64,000 bases of DNA. It comes from an uncultured Pelagimonas sp. Its GTDB lineage: Bacteria > Pseudomonadota > Alphaproteobacteria > Rhodobacterales > Rhodobacteraceae. A model generated the notes under the pieces. The model made no database searches. It was not told the DNA's origin and saw nothing but the letters and a program-made list of their open reading frames with translations. How positions within the stretch are numbered: position 1 is the first letter of the stretch; each line of letters opens with the position of its first letter. Below are positions 18,219 through 26,523 of this stretch, in pieces. The stretch is from positions 124,001-188,000 of the forward strand of contig CANMIH010000008.1 of NCBI GenBank assembly GCA_947497905.1. Reading direction: 5' to 3'. The position numbers and the translations under genes are program-made.

Positions 18219-19204
18219 GGCTTGCTCCCCAATTTGATATTTTCAGCAATCATTGAGATCATTTCGAACATGATGGCCGATGCGGTCAGCGCGGTAATCT
18301 GGTTCGGACTGTCTTTGGTTGGCATCATGCAGACAATGTCACCGCCTACGATATTCATCCCACGCGCCGCATGGAGCAAGGCCACTGCCTCGTCGATGTC
18401 GAACCCTTTTTCGCCGGGCTCAAGGTTGGAAACCCCTGGCGCAATCGACGGGTCCAAACAGTCCAGATCAAAGGTTATGTACACTGGTTTGCTTGCCATG
18501 ACCTCTTTGATCTGAGCAACAACGTCCTCGATGCCACGCTTGCGGAATTCCTTCATCGTCACAACATTATAGCCGTATTCATAAGACGGCTGCAGCCAGT
18601 CAAGCGTGCGGGCGTGGCCCCTCAATCCGATCTGCATAGAGTGGGTTGGGTCCACCTTTCCCTGATCAGCCAGATACGCCCCCCAATGGGCCGCGGATTT
18701 CTTAGCTCCGAGGAAATGATCAACCTTGGTGAAAACGTCCGTATGGGCGTCAAAATGCAAAAAGCAAATTGGGTCACCTCCGGTGATCTGACCACAGCCC
18801 AAAGCCTGCACAATTCCGCCAGTAATAGAGTGATCCCCCCCCACCGAAACAGGCCGCGCACCGGTGGCGTCGATCTCCGAGTAGAACCGGGTGATCTGCT
18901 CAATGCAGTCTTCGTTGTCATTGGCACGCGGGAAAGGAACATCCCCCACGTCAACCACCTTTGCCGCCTCCCAGGGGTTCAGGTGGAACTCTGCGTGCAC
19001 GCGGCGTGCGACCGACGAGACGTTGCGCAGCGCACGTGGCCCGAGGTGCTGATCCCGTTCAGTTGTCCCGTTTCCAGCGGAATGCGGCACACCGACTAAG
19101 GCGATATCCTTGCCGTCCGCCCCCTCGTTCGCGCAGCGGAACAGTGTTGGAATGCCCCACCAGTACAAATTTTCTATCATCGAATTGAGATGCTCGTCTG
19201 CCAT
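18215..19204 (-). CDS. Ureohydrolase (agmatinase/arginase family), paralogue A
   Basis: A 329-residue ureohydrolase with complete metal motifs: GGDHSIT, HFDAHTDVF, and TFDLDCLDPSIAPGVSN. Compared with its neighbour, the substrate-side loops differ (VPHSAGNGTTERDQHLGP; APGVSNLEPG instead of APGTGTPEIG), so the two are diverged paralogues rather than a recent duplication. The ATG at 19204 follows GGAGG; an earlier in-frame start would be 17 codons longer. It is preceded by a rho-independent terminator after the permease gene and overlaps paralogue B by 4 bp. Two adjacent, coupled ureohydrolases recall the two-subunit metformin hydrolases, where both chains are needed, so a hetero-oligomer is possible (inference). 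Confidence 0.88.
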   Translation of the reverse strand: MADEHLNSMIENLYWWGIPTLFRCANEGADGKDIALVGVPHSAGNGTTERDQHLGPRALRNVSSVARRVHAEFHLNPWEAAKVVDVGDVPFPRANDNEDCIEQITRFYSEIDATGARPVSVGGDHSITGGIVQALGCGQITGGDPICFLHFDAHTDVFTKVDHFLGAKKSAAHWGAYLADQGKVDPTHSMQIGLRGHARTLDWLQPSYEYGYNVVTMKEFRKRGIEDVVAQIKEVMASKPVYITFDLDCLDPSIAPGVSNLEPGEKGFDIDEAVALLHAARGMNIVGGDIVCMMPTKDSPNQITALTASAIMFEMISMIAENIKLGSKP

Positions 19205-19224
19205 TTTTTCCTCCGTATGCCGTG

Positions 19225-19262
19225 AAAAAATGCCCCGGCGACAATGGTTGAACACCGGGGCA
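19225..19262 (-). terminator. Rho-independent terminator between permease and ureohydrolase genes
   Basis: Reading the minus strand, an 8-bp stem TGCCCCGG / CCGGGGCA with a 16-nt loop is followed directly by six Ts (19230-19225). It lies 14 bp after the permease stop and 21 bp before the ureohydrolase ATG. It should reduce transcription into the ureohydrolase pair, or the pair may have its own promoter. Confidence 0.8.
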
Positions 19263-19275
19263 GTTCTGGGAGTTG

Positions 19276-20835
19276 TCAGTTGCTTCGATTGCTTCGGCGG
19301 TAAGCCCCCTGCGCGATCCGGTCGATCACCATAGCGCAGAACAGGATCGCCAAGCCCCCCAATAGCCCTTGGCCTTTGGCCGCATATTGCAAGGCCTCAA
19401 GGATCAGCGCGCCCAAGCCTTCAGCCCCGATGAGAGACGCAATTACCACCATCGACAGCGCCATGAGGATGGTCTGATTGATGCCCGTCATAATCGACGG
19501 CAGCGCCAGCGGTAGTTCGACATTGAACAAAAGTTGTTTTCTCGAACAGCCGAACGCGATGGCGGCCTCTTTGGTGCTTTCCGGAACACCGCGCATGCCC
19601 AAAGCAGTCAGCCTAATCACGGGTGGCATGGCAAAGATCAACGTCGCGAGCACACCGGGGGGTTTGCCTGTACCGAAGAACGCGATGATTGGGATCAAAT
19701 AGACAAACGCGGGCATTGTTTGCATGAAATCCAACACAGGCTCGGCGAAGGCATAGGCGCGTTTGGACTTTCCAAACCAAATCCCAAGTGGAACACCGAT
19801 CAGCACGCACAGAAAGGCACCTGCACCGATCAATGCGACCGTTATCATCGCCAGCTCCCAAAGACCCATGAGGGCCAGATATGCGAGGGAGGCGGCAGTG
19901 AAGATCGCAACGCGCGCACCCGCAAGGCGCAATGCCATCACCACCGTAACAAACATCACTACCGGCCAGGGTGTCTGGATCAGCAATACCTCGAGCCCAT
20001 CGAGAACCCAGCGGATCGAGGCGGTGACACCATCAAACAAGTCACCAAAGTTGTTTGCCAGCCAGTCGAACCCAGCATCCCCTTTCTTGGCAAGGATAGA
20101 GAAATACTCTCGACCCACCGGGAATTCGGTTATGGTCACCCGCTCCCCCAGAAACCCGCCGGTGAGCGTCGACACAAATTCTTCGGGCTTTGCGACGGTA
20201 AATCGGATCAAGGTCAGGGGCCAAACAGCCAACAGACCAACCAGACCGAACCAGATCCCTGACCGGCGCAGGCCGCTTTGCACCTTTTGCCCCGAGCGCC
20301 ATTTCAGATACTGGGCCTCATAGGCGTAATTTGCATACAGCCCCTCGATCAGTTTGAGCGCCACCAGCAAGACAAGTCCGGTCAATAGGATGGTCAGCGC
20401 CGCGCTGCTGGCCGAGTTGGCCGCATCCAGCGCCTTTTCAGCGGCATTTCTGAGATTGTCAGCGATCTTCAGTTTCTCTGCGGCCCCTGCCACATCACCG
20501 GCGGCGGTCAACTCTGCGGCCTGCGCCTCTCGTTTGGCGATATTCGCTTCAAGTCGTTCGACGCGGGCCAGTTGATCCGCACCCAACTCTCCCCACAGGC
20601 CACGGCCGACCTGCACAAGGGCAAACAATTCCAGGACCAGAAAGATCCAGAAAAAACCCCAAACCCCGCGCGCAGCGCCCCAAAGGGGACCGCAAATGGC
20701 TGCCATCATGTTCCAGGACCAGGTAAAGCCTGTCTTGCCTTGGATTTTGGAGAACTCGGTTTCGTAGTACCTCGCGTTGTCTTGCGCAAAGGCCGCAACG
20801 TTGTGCTCGTCGGCTGATGACTGTGTGTCCCTCAT
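19276..20835 (-). CDS. ProW-like ABC permease with extra N-terminal membrane/coil domain
   Basis: A 519-residue permease. The C-terminal 250 residues are a ProW/OpuAB-type domain with the EAA loop ESTKEAAIAFGCSRKQLLFN and the conserved MQTMPAFVYLIPIIAFFGTG. The first 210 or so residues are unusual. After a polar start comes WNMMAAICGPLWGAARGVWG, which resembles DUF2628-type membrane domains, then an alanine/glutamate-rich helical stretch (about 87-145, likely coiled coil) and two more membrane segments. Typical ProW is about 350 residues. It overlaps the ATPase gene by 4 bp. Family members import glycine betaine, proline betaine or choline; here the neighbours suggest a guanidino or quaternary-ammonium ligand (inference). 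Confidence 0.85.
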   Translation of the reverse strand: MRDTQSSADEHNVAAFAQDNARYYETEFSKIQGKTGFTWSWNMMAAICGPLWGAARGVWGFFWIFLVLELFALVQVGRGLWGELGADQLARVERLEANIAKREAQAAELTAAGDVAGAAEKLKIADNLRNAAEKALDAANSASSAALTILLTGLVLLVALKLIEGLYANYAYEAQYLKWRSGQKVQSGLRRSGIWFGLVGLLAVWPLTLIRFTVAKPEEFVSTLTGGFLGERVTITEFPVGREYFSILAKKGDAGFDWLANNFGDLFDGVTASIRWVLDGLEVLLIQTPWPVVMFVTVVMALRLAGARVAIFTAASLAYLALMGLWELAMITVALIGAGAFLCVLIGVPLGIWFGKSKRAYAFAEPVLDFMQTMPAFVYLIPIIAFFGTGKPPGVLATLIFAMPPVIRLTALGMRGVPESTKEAAIAFGCSRKQLLFNVELPLALPSIMTGINQTILMALSMVVIASLIGAEGLGALILEALQYAAKGQGLLGGLAILFCAMVIDRIAQGAYRRSNRSN

Positions 20836-21881
20836 GCTTTGCCTCCTTGAATGCCTTTAAGAAGCGTTGCACGGTCGACCACACCGATATCGGCGCCGTC
20901 GTCGCCGGTGATGATGATCACGTTTTCGGTTGAGGTTGCGATGTCAATCAGCTGGTCGAGATCGGTTCCGTGATGGGCACGTGGACTTTCGTCGAAGTTC
21001 ACCGGACGGGTTGGTTTGTAGCCACCAATAGGCACCATAATCGAATGGGCAAAAACCAGTTTCAATTTGGAAATGCCATCGACGAAATCGCGCACATAAT
21101 CGTCGGCAGGCTGGGTCACGATTTCCTCTGGGGTGCCGATCTGTACGATACGCCCGTCTTTCATAATCGCGATGCGATTGCCTATGCGGATCGCTTCATC
21201 AAGATCATGCGTGATAAAGACAGTTGTTTTATTCAGCTCGGCAGACAGCGACATGAACTGATCCTGCAACTGCCGCCGGATCAATGGGTCAAGTGCCGAG
21301 AACGGCTCGTCCATCAACAACACATCGGGATCGGAGGCCAGCGCTCGCGCCAATCCAACACGTTGCTGCATGCCACCGGACAGTTCGCTGGGAAAGCGGT
21401 CCTCGTAGCCAGTCAAATTTACCCGATCGAGGCACTTTTGAGAAACCTCCCATCGGCGGGATTTCGGCTCACCCCGAACTTGCAGGGGAAAGGCCACATT
21501 GTCGCGAACTGTGCGGTGCGGCAGGAGAGCCATGTGTTGGAACACCATGCCGATGTTGCGCGCACGGATTTCTCGAAGGTCATTATCCGAGAGCCCCAAC
21601 ATGTCATTCCCCAAAACGTTGATGTTGCCAGCTGTCGGTTCGATCAAACGGTTCAAGTGCCGGACCATTGTGGATTTGCCTGATCCCGACAGCCCCATAA
21701 CGCAGAAGATCTCTCCTCGTTTTACTGAAAAAGACACATCAGCAATTCCGATAACACAGCCGAATTCTTTCAATACTTCTGGTTTGCCGAGCCCTTGATC
21801 CCGGATTGCAGCCATAGCGGCATCGGCGTTCATTCCGAAAACTTTCCACACCCCGTCCAGTGTGATCACGTCGTCACTCAT
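20832..21881 (-). CDS. ProV-like ABC transporter ATP-binding protein
   Basis: A 349-residue ATPase of the glycine betaine/proline type. Walker A is GLSGSGKST, the Q-loop is VFQHMALLPH, the signature is LSGGMQQR, Walker B is VLLMDEPFSALD and the switch is FITHDLDEA. The N-terminal 45 residues, before Walker A, match the ProV leader (WKVFG at 10-14, GCVIGIADVSFSVKRGE before it). The C-terminal 80 residues hold a short region in place of the usual tandem CBS domains, ending ITGDDGADIGVVDRATLLKG, which looks like a single CBS-like half. GGGGAAG-like sequence precedes the ATG at 21881. It is coupled to the permease gene downstream. Confidence 0.9.
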   Translation of the reverse strand: MSDDVITLDGVWKVFGMNADAAMAAIRDQGLGKPEVLKEFGCVIGIADVSFSVKRGEIFCVMGLSGSGKSTMVRHLNRLIEPTAGNINVLGNDMLGLSDNDLREIRARNIGMVFQHMALLPHRTVRDNVAFPLQVRGEPKSRRWEVSQKCLDRVNLTGYEDRFPSELSGGMQQRVGLARALASDPDVLLMDEPFSALDPLIRRQLQDQFMSLSAELNKTTVFITHDLDEAIRIGNRIAIMKDGRIVQIGTPEEIVTQPADDYVRDFVDGISKLKLVFAHSIMVPIGGYKPTRPVNFDESPRAHHGTDLDQLIDIATSTENVIIITGDDGADIGVVDRATLLKGIQGGKA

Positions 21882-21904
21882 CGGCTTCCCCTGTAGCTTT
21901 GGTG

Positions 21905-21929
21905 ACCCGGGCTCAAGCGGCGCCCGGGT
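21905..21929 (-). terminator. Hairpin between binding-protein and ATPase genes
   Basis: An 8-bp perfect stem ACCCGGGC / GCCCGGGT with a 9-nt loop, in the 66-bp gap after the binding-protein gene. There is no T-run. It is probably an attenuator or mRNA-stabilising hairpin that raises binding-protein output over the membrane components. Confidence 0.5.
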
Positions 21930-21947
21930 GATAGGTTCAGATCAAGG

Positions 21948-22898
21948 TCAGTTGAACCAGCTGTCGACCAGATCAGTATTTGCGTCGACCCACTCACGTG
22001 CAAATTCAGCGGGGTCTTTGCCGTCCACTGACAGAGCAAAGACGATGGCGTTCACCTGTTCAGTTGTTAGCTGAACTTTGCCCAACATGGCGGCGGCCTC
22101 TGGCTGCGTTTCGGACAATCCACTGGCATAAAACACATGCAATTTGGCGGCATCCCATGCGGTTCCTGCCTTGGAATTTTCCAACCAGTTGGGGTCATCT
22201 GTTGGTTGCTTTACATCCCACTCCGCAGAGTCAAAGGCGGGCTCGCTGAGCGGTACGAGGTCATACAGCGAGAACATATGGTGCGGAGTGTAGCAGTAGA
22301 AAACAATGTTTTGCTGCTGAGCTACGGCATTGTCGACCTGTGCCAGCGCCAGAGTTTCATCCATCTCCATCAGGTTCATAGTTTCCGCATAGCCATAGGA
22401 TTTGGCACGAATTTTCTCGATGTTGGTCGACGCCCAGCCAGCACCGCCGATCCACATCTCCCCCCGGCCATCACCGTCCGTGTCAAAATTCGCGGCCATG
22501 TCTGGATCGGTCAGATCGCTGAGCGCCGAAATGCCTGTGCGCTCTTGGGTGTCTTTTGTCACGCAGATCTGTTGGTCCGAGAGCACCGCATTGGGGTTCA
22601 GAGCGACCGTGCCTTTTTCGGATACAAAGGTGTCATGCAGGTTTTGTTGGTTGGGCAACCAGACTTCGGGATGCACATGCATCGCACCGGAATCCATCGC
22701 CTCGAAAATGATTGGGTTGGTGCCATTCTGCAATGAAACCTCCAGGCCCAGATTGTCCTCAAGCGCGACCTTCAGAATATGCGCGGTGCCGCGGACCGAA
22801 GCCCAGTTCGGAACGCCAATGATAAGGTCTTGCGCTATGGCGGTACTTCCCAGCGAGGCAACCAGTGCGGCTGTTGTCAATGTCATGGATTTATTCAT
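21948..22898 (-). CDS. ProX/OpuAC-family substrate-binding protein
   Basis: A 316-residue periplasmic binding protein with a signal peptide of about 22 residues (ends TAIAQ). The body has OpuAC-family features: VPNWASVRGTAHIL near the start, AMDSGAMHVHPEVWLPNQ, IGGAGWASTNIEK and YCYTPHHMFSLYDL. Scattered Trp and Tyr residues could form the aromatic box that holds a cationic ligand in this family. AGGGAG precedes the ATG. In this operon it lies between the hydrolases and the ATPase gene. The ligand is likely a positively charged, methylated-amine or guanidino compound (inference from family and neighbours). Confidence 0.88.
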   Translation of the reverse strand: MNKSMTLTTAALVASLGSTAIAQDLIIGVPNWASVRGTAHILKVALEDNLGLEVSLQNGTNPIIFEAMDSGAMHVHPEVWLPNQQNLHDTFVSEKGTVALNPNAVLSDQQICVTKDTQERTGISALSDLTDPDMAANFDTDGDGRGEMWIGGAGWASTNIEKIRAKSYGYAETMNLMEMDETLALAQVDNAVAQQQNIVFYCYTPHHMFSLYDLVPLSEPAFDSAEWDVKQPTDDPNWLENSKAGTAWDAAKLHVFYASGLSETQPEAAAMLGKVQLTTEQVNAIVFALSVDGKDPAEFAREWVDANTDLVDSWFN

Positions 22899-22957
22899 TT
22901 TAGTCTCCCTGTGTTAGATGATCACATTGTTTTTGACGTGCGCTTTTCGGCAGGTGA

Positions 22958-24187
22958 TCACGGTGCCGGCGTTGATTGGTTTGAAAGAGTAAGAGCGGCC
23001 TGCAAAAGCACATTGCAGCCTGCCTCAAGATGGTCGGGTTCTGCCCATTCAGCTTCGTTGTGACTCAACCCGTCGCGACAGGGGACAAAGACCATCGCCG
23101 TGGGGACTTTGCGGGCGATTTGACAGGCATCGTGGCCCGCACCTGAGACCATCCGACGCCAGGGTTTGCCAGAGGCCTTGGCGGCCTCTTCGATGGCCGC
23201 GATACAGCGATCATCAAAGGCGACGGGTGGGTTGTGCCAGATCATCTGAAGATCCACCTTAACGTCGTGTTCGCATTCAATCACGTGTCGGAGAGCGCGA
23301 TCCATGCCTTGCAGCACGGAATCGTCGGGGTGGCGCATATCAATGGTAAACCGCACTTCGCCCGGAACCGTGTTGCGGGAATTTGGGGTAACATGCAGTT
23401 CACCCACGGTTCCGACGCCCTCTGGACCATGGGCCAAAGCAATTCGCTGAATTTCCTGTATCAGGCGCGCAGCAGCGACAAGTGCATCGCTGCGACCCTG
23501 CATCGGGGTCGAGCCAGAATGCGCGTCACGCCCTGAAACCGTGACATCATACCATCGTTGCCCTTGCCCTCTGGTGACGACCCCGATGATCTCATCGTGG
23601 TTTTCAAGAACAGGACCCTGTTCAATATGGGCTTCTAAAAATGCACCCAGTTTATGCGCACCGCAGGGCTGCCTCCCCTCAAAGCCAATGCGCTTTAACG
23701 CGTCCCCCAAACACACCCCGTCGGCATCCTGCCGGCTAAGCGCAAAATCCAGATCAAACAAACCAGCGTAAACGCCCGAGCATAACATCGCGGGTGCAAA
23801 CCGCGCCCCTTCCTCGTTTGTCCAGTTCACGATTTCGATCGGAGTATCGGTCTGAACATCGTGGTCATTTAAGGTGCGCACAATTTCTAGACCTGCGAGC
23901 ACCCCAAACACGCCATCGAACTTGCCACCATGTGGTTGGGTATCGAGATGGCTTCCTATGGCAATTGGCAGAGCAGTGGGATCACACCCTTCGCGACGGG
24001 CGAACATGTTTCCAAGCCGGTCGAAGGTCACGGAACACCCAGCCTCCTGACACCATTGGCGAAACAACTCACGCGCCCGTCGATCGCCTGCCGTCAGTGC
24101 CAGGCCACCCGGCAATGCATCGATCTGGGCCATCTCCATAATGCTTTGCCACAGGCGGTCACGATCTATGCGCAAGGGCTGGCTCAT
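22958..24187 (-). CDS. M20-family N-carbamoyl-L-amino-acid hydrolase / allantoate amidohydrolase
   Basis: A 409-residue Zn-dependent amidohydrolase of the HyuC/AllC/beta-ureidopropionase group. Metal and catalytic motifs are present: GSHLDTQPHGGKFDGVFG, NWTNEEGARF, EAHIEQGP, the dimerisation-domain pattern GRDAHSGSTPMQGR, SGAGHDA and GLSHNEAEW. The group cleaves ureido (N-carbamoyl) groups to amine, CO2 and ammonia. Its gene overlaps the amidinohydrolase gene by 4 bp. A guanidino group deiminated by that enzyme becomes a ureido group, which is just what this enzyme would take, so the two can act in sequence. Which ureido compound is unknown. Confidence 0.87.
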   Translation of the reverse strand: MSQPLRIDRDRLWQSIMEMAQIDALPGGLALTAGDRRARELFRQWCQEAGCSVTFDRLGNMFARREGCDPTALPIAIGSHLDTQPHGGKFDGVFGVLAGLEIVRTLNDHDVQTDTPIEIVNWTNEEGARFAPAMLCSGVYAGLFDLDFALSRQDADGVCLGDALKRIGFEGRQPCGAHKLGAFLEAHIEQGPVLENHDEIIGVVTRGQGQRWYDVTVSGRDAHSGSTPMQGRSDALVAAARLIQEIQRIALAHGPEGVGTVGELHVTPNSRNTVPGEVRFTIDMRHPDDSVLQGMDRALRHVIECEHDVKVDLQMIWHNPPVAFDDRCIAAIEEAAKASGKPWRRMVSGAGHDACQIARKVPTAMVFVPCRDGLSHNEAEWAEPDHLEAGCNVLLQAALTLSNQSTPAP

Positions 24188-25098
24188 GCGTCTTCACGGC
24201 ACAGAGCTTGGCTCAGACAGTGAACACCACCACCGCCAAGCGTAAACATCGACATATCCGGGTCATAAACGTCGAAACCCAGGGCTTTCATCTTGGCGTT
24301 CAGATCGGTGGCACCCGCCATCGACAGCACTTTGTTGCCACCGAGTGCCACGAGGTTCACGCCAAGATTTTTCGCTTCGCGATACGAGACGTCGACAATC
24401 TCGATCCCCCACCCCTTGACGATATCCACCAACCAGGGCTCCATCGCGTCAATGCACGCCACAGCGAGCTTATCGGCCAGCGGCACAATCAACCCATCCA
24501 TATGCACAAATTCACGGCTAATCGGCGCGACCACGGCCTCCCAGCCTTCGGCCCGCACAAACTCTGCGACTTGTTCGGACCCTTCTTTTTCGGACCGCTC
24601 ACCGCAATATCCAATCAGGACGCGCCCCGGCTCGATGATGTTGAAATCACCACCCTCGAAGTGGCCCGCCGTTGCGAATTTCCAAATCGGGATATCGTTT
24701 TCTTGGTAAAACTTGATTGCAGTAGCGTAGTCAGCGCGACGGCACTTCAGCTGCATATGGCAGATGAGTGCGCCCCATGGTGTCATCGCCGAACTGTCTC
24801 GGGCGAAGAAGTTGCGATGCAGCACTTCATCACTGTCAAGGTAATGGCACGTCACGCCATTTTCCTCATAGATCGACACCATTTCGGAATGCTGTTTCAT
24901 CGCCAGCTGCAGATCAAACCTGACGCCGGTTTTATGCGCATTCGCCAGAGTCCGACCGATAAGAGGACCGGCCTCAACCCACTGGAAAAATTCGGGCTTG
25001 CCTAAAAGCACGTCCGTCAGCTTGGCATGATCGTTGTTGATACCCCAACGCTTTGTGTGTGCAGCCGTTCCACCCATGAAAGTCAACCTCTTCGTCAT
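24184..25098 (-). CDS. Amidinohydrolase of the DDAH/arginine deiminase fold
   Basis: A 304-residue guanidine-modifying enzyme. The catalytic set of the superfamily is visible: HFEGGDFN (His-Glu-x2-Asp), the HMD triplet in REFVHMDGLI, and the nucleophile Cys294 in GGGGVHCLSQ. Such enzymes turn a guanidino group into a ureido group (dimethylarginine hydrolase, arginine deiminase) or transfer the amidino group. The substrate is not evident. A second start at 25077, with GAGG 8 bases upstream, is at least as good as the ATG at 25098. It is first in the operon, divergent from a LysR gene with a gap of only 79 bp, and is translationally coupled to the carbamoyl-hydrolase gene. Confidence 0.82.
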   Translation of the reverse strand: MTKRLTFMGGTAAHTKRWGINNDHAKLTDVLLGKPEFFQWVEAGPLIGRTLANAHKTGVRFDLQLAMKQHSEMVSIYEENGVTCHYLDSDEVLHRNFFARDSSAMTPWGALICHMQLKCRRADYATAIKFYQENDIPIWKFATAGHFEGGDFNIIEPGRVLIGYCGERSEKEGSEQVAEFVRAEGWEAVVAPISREFVHMDGLIVPLADKLAVACIDAMEPWLVDIVKGWGIEIVDVSYREAKNLGVNLVALGGNKVLSMAGATDLNAKMKALGFDVYDPDMSMFTLGGGGVHCLSQALCREDA

Positions 25099-25177
25099 TG
25101 TTTGCTTTGACGTGAGGGTAATCGGGATATTCTTTTATTAAATAACAAGGAAAGGAACTTAACTTTAGTATTTATAC

Positions 25178-26119
25178 ATGTATCGTGACGACATGTTGCC
25201 CCCCGCACTTTCCAAGGCCGATCTTCATCTCCTCTATGTCTTCTGCAAAGTTGTGGAAGCTCGAGGGTTTTCGGCCGCACAGATCACCCTGAATGTCGCG
25301 GCGTCGACGATTTCTCGTCAGATTTCCGATCTGGAAACGCGCCTCGGCATGCGGTTATGCCAGCGTGGTCGCAAGGGGTTCCGACTTACCGACAAAGGCG
25401 AAATAGTCTACGCGGCGTCGCACAAGCTGTTTGCAGCTTTTGATCAGTTCAGCGAAACCGTTGATGGAACACGTGGCAAACTAGTTGGACGCTTGACGGT
25501 TGCAGCGATCGATAACTGGGTCTTTAACAACGATGCCCCGATCATGGGGGCGCTTGACGAATTCACTCGAATTGCCCCCGACGTGAGCATCGAAATGCAC
25601 TCACTGGCGCCCGACAACATTGAAGTGGCAGTCCAAAACGGCCAGGTCGCTTTGGGCGTAGGTGTCTTTCACAAGCACAAGCCTGGTCTGATTTACGAAA
25701 CGCTGGGATTTGAACGGATCGGGCTTTATTGCGGCAAAGGTCACCCGCTCTTTCTGGCGGATTCCACTGCACAGGTTGAAGAGCATCTGCCCCAGGCCAA
25801 CTTCTGTAAGCGGGCATATTTAAACGAAGATCTGATTGCACCGGTGTCTCGGAACTTGAAATCCACTGCCAGCGCACATCAGATTGAAGGCGTTGCAATG
25901 ATGATCTTGACAGATCGGTACATTGGATACCTGCCCGAAAGTTTTGCTGGCATCTGGCTTCGAGAGGGACGAATGCGATCCATTGGCGACGGGATGTTTG
26001 ACCTGAAGTCTGAAATCAAGATTGTAAGATCGCGCGGCGTGGAGCCCAATCTGGTCATGAAGACCTTTATCGACCTTGTCCGGAAGTCAGCACACAAAAA
26101 CTTATCGAAGGTCGGTTGA
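25178..26119 (+). CDS. LysR-family transcriptional regulator, divergent from guanidino operon
   Basis: A 313-residue LysR protein with the N-terminal winged helix (FCKVVEARGFSAAQ, then ASTISRQISDLETRLGMRLC) and a substrate-binding domain from residue 95 on. The ATG at 25178 and another five codons later are both possible. The 79-bp gap to the divergent amidinohydrolase gene fits the usual LysR arrangement of shared, oppositely facing promoters. It probably activates the operon in response to the guanidino or ureido substrate (inference). Confidence 0.88.
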   Translation: MYRDDMLPPALSKADLHLLYVFCKVVEARGFSAAQITLNVAASTISRQISDLETRLGMRLCQRGRKGFRLTDKGEIVYAASHKLFAAFDQFSETVDGTRGKLVGRLTVAAIDNWVFNNDAPIMGALDEFTRIAPDVSIEMHSLAPDNIEVAVQNGQVALGVGVFHKHKPGLIYETLGFERIGLYCGKGHPLFLADSTAQVEEHLPQANFCKRAYLNEDLIAPVSRNLKSTASAHQIEGVAMMILTDRYIGYLPESFAGIWLREGRMRSIGDGMFDLKSEIKIVRSRGVEPNLVMKTFIDLVRKSAHKNLSKVG

Positions 26120-26423
26120 GGCCCGCCTGGGTGTTTGGTTGTTTGTTACCAATGTGAGGTTCGCGCAGGGGGGAAGGGCAATTTTCGCCCGCGCGCAGGA
26201 TCACCCCAGTTACCATGCTTAAGGGCATCGAATATTGGGTCGTCCTTTCACCCTTCCCATACATCTGGGCCGACATTTCGGTGGCTCACACAACAAAAGT
26301 CATGCACGAAATTTGGGTGAATTACTTTCATGACAATGCGCAAATTTTTCCAATTTCATTCATCGTTATTTGTGCAGTATGAGGCCAAGCCTCTCTAGAA
26401 GGCTGCCTGTGACATAGTTGATT
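26120..26423. other. Intergenic region after the LysR gene
   Basis: About 300 bp between the LysR stop and the structured leader of the next operon. I see no gene. It must hold the promoter of the transporter operon, but no clear -35/-10 pair or operator stands out to the eye. Confidence 0.4.
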
Positions 26424-26480
26424 TCCGCATCCCGCCCTATCAGGCGGGTCGCAAGAGGGTCTCACCTCTTGATGGCGGAG
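26424..26480 (+). ncRNA. Possible structured 5' leader: three-way junction RNA
   Basis: The leader of the binding-protein gene can fold as a compact three-way junction. The outer stem pairs TCCGCAT (26424-26430) with ATGGCGGA (26472-26479, one bulged G). The first hairpin is CCCGCC/GGCGGG (26431-26448, 6-nt loop) and the second is AAGAGG/CCTCTT (26453-26470, 6-nt loop). Positions 26431-26436 could alternatively pair with 26474-26479, breaking the junction, as a switch would. It lies 43 bp before the ATG, and the ribosome-binding site follows. It matches no riboswitch class I know. It could be chance in GC-rich DNA. Confidence 0.35.
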
Positions 26481-26523
26481 CTTTGCGCACAGGCCCGGGA
26501 AGATATGTGACAAGGAGGAAGTC

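Noticed and set aside
25099-25177. Guanidine riboswitch before the amidinohydrolase gene
   Set aside because: The gap is only 79 bp, AT-rich, and shows neither the two ACGR-loop hairpins nor a ykkC-type core.
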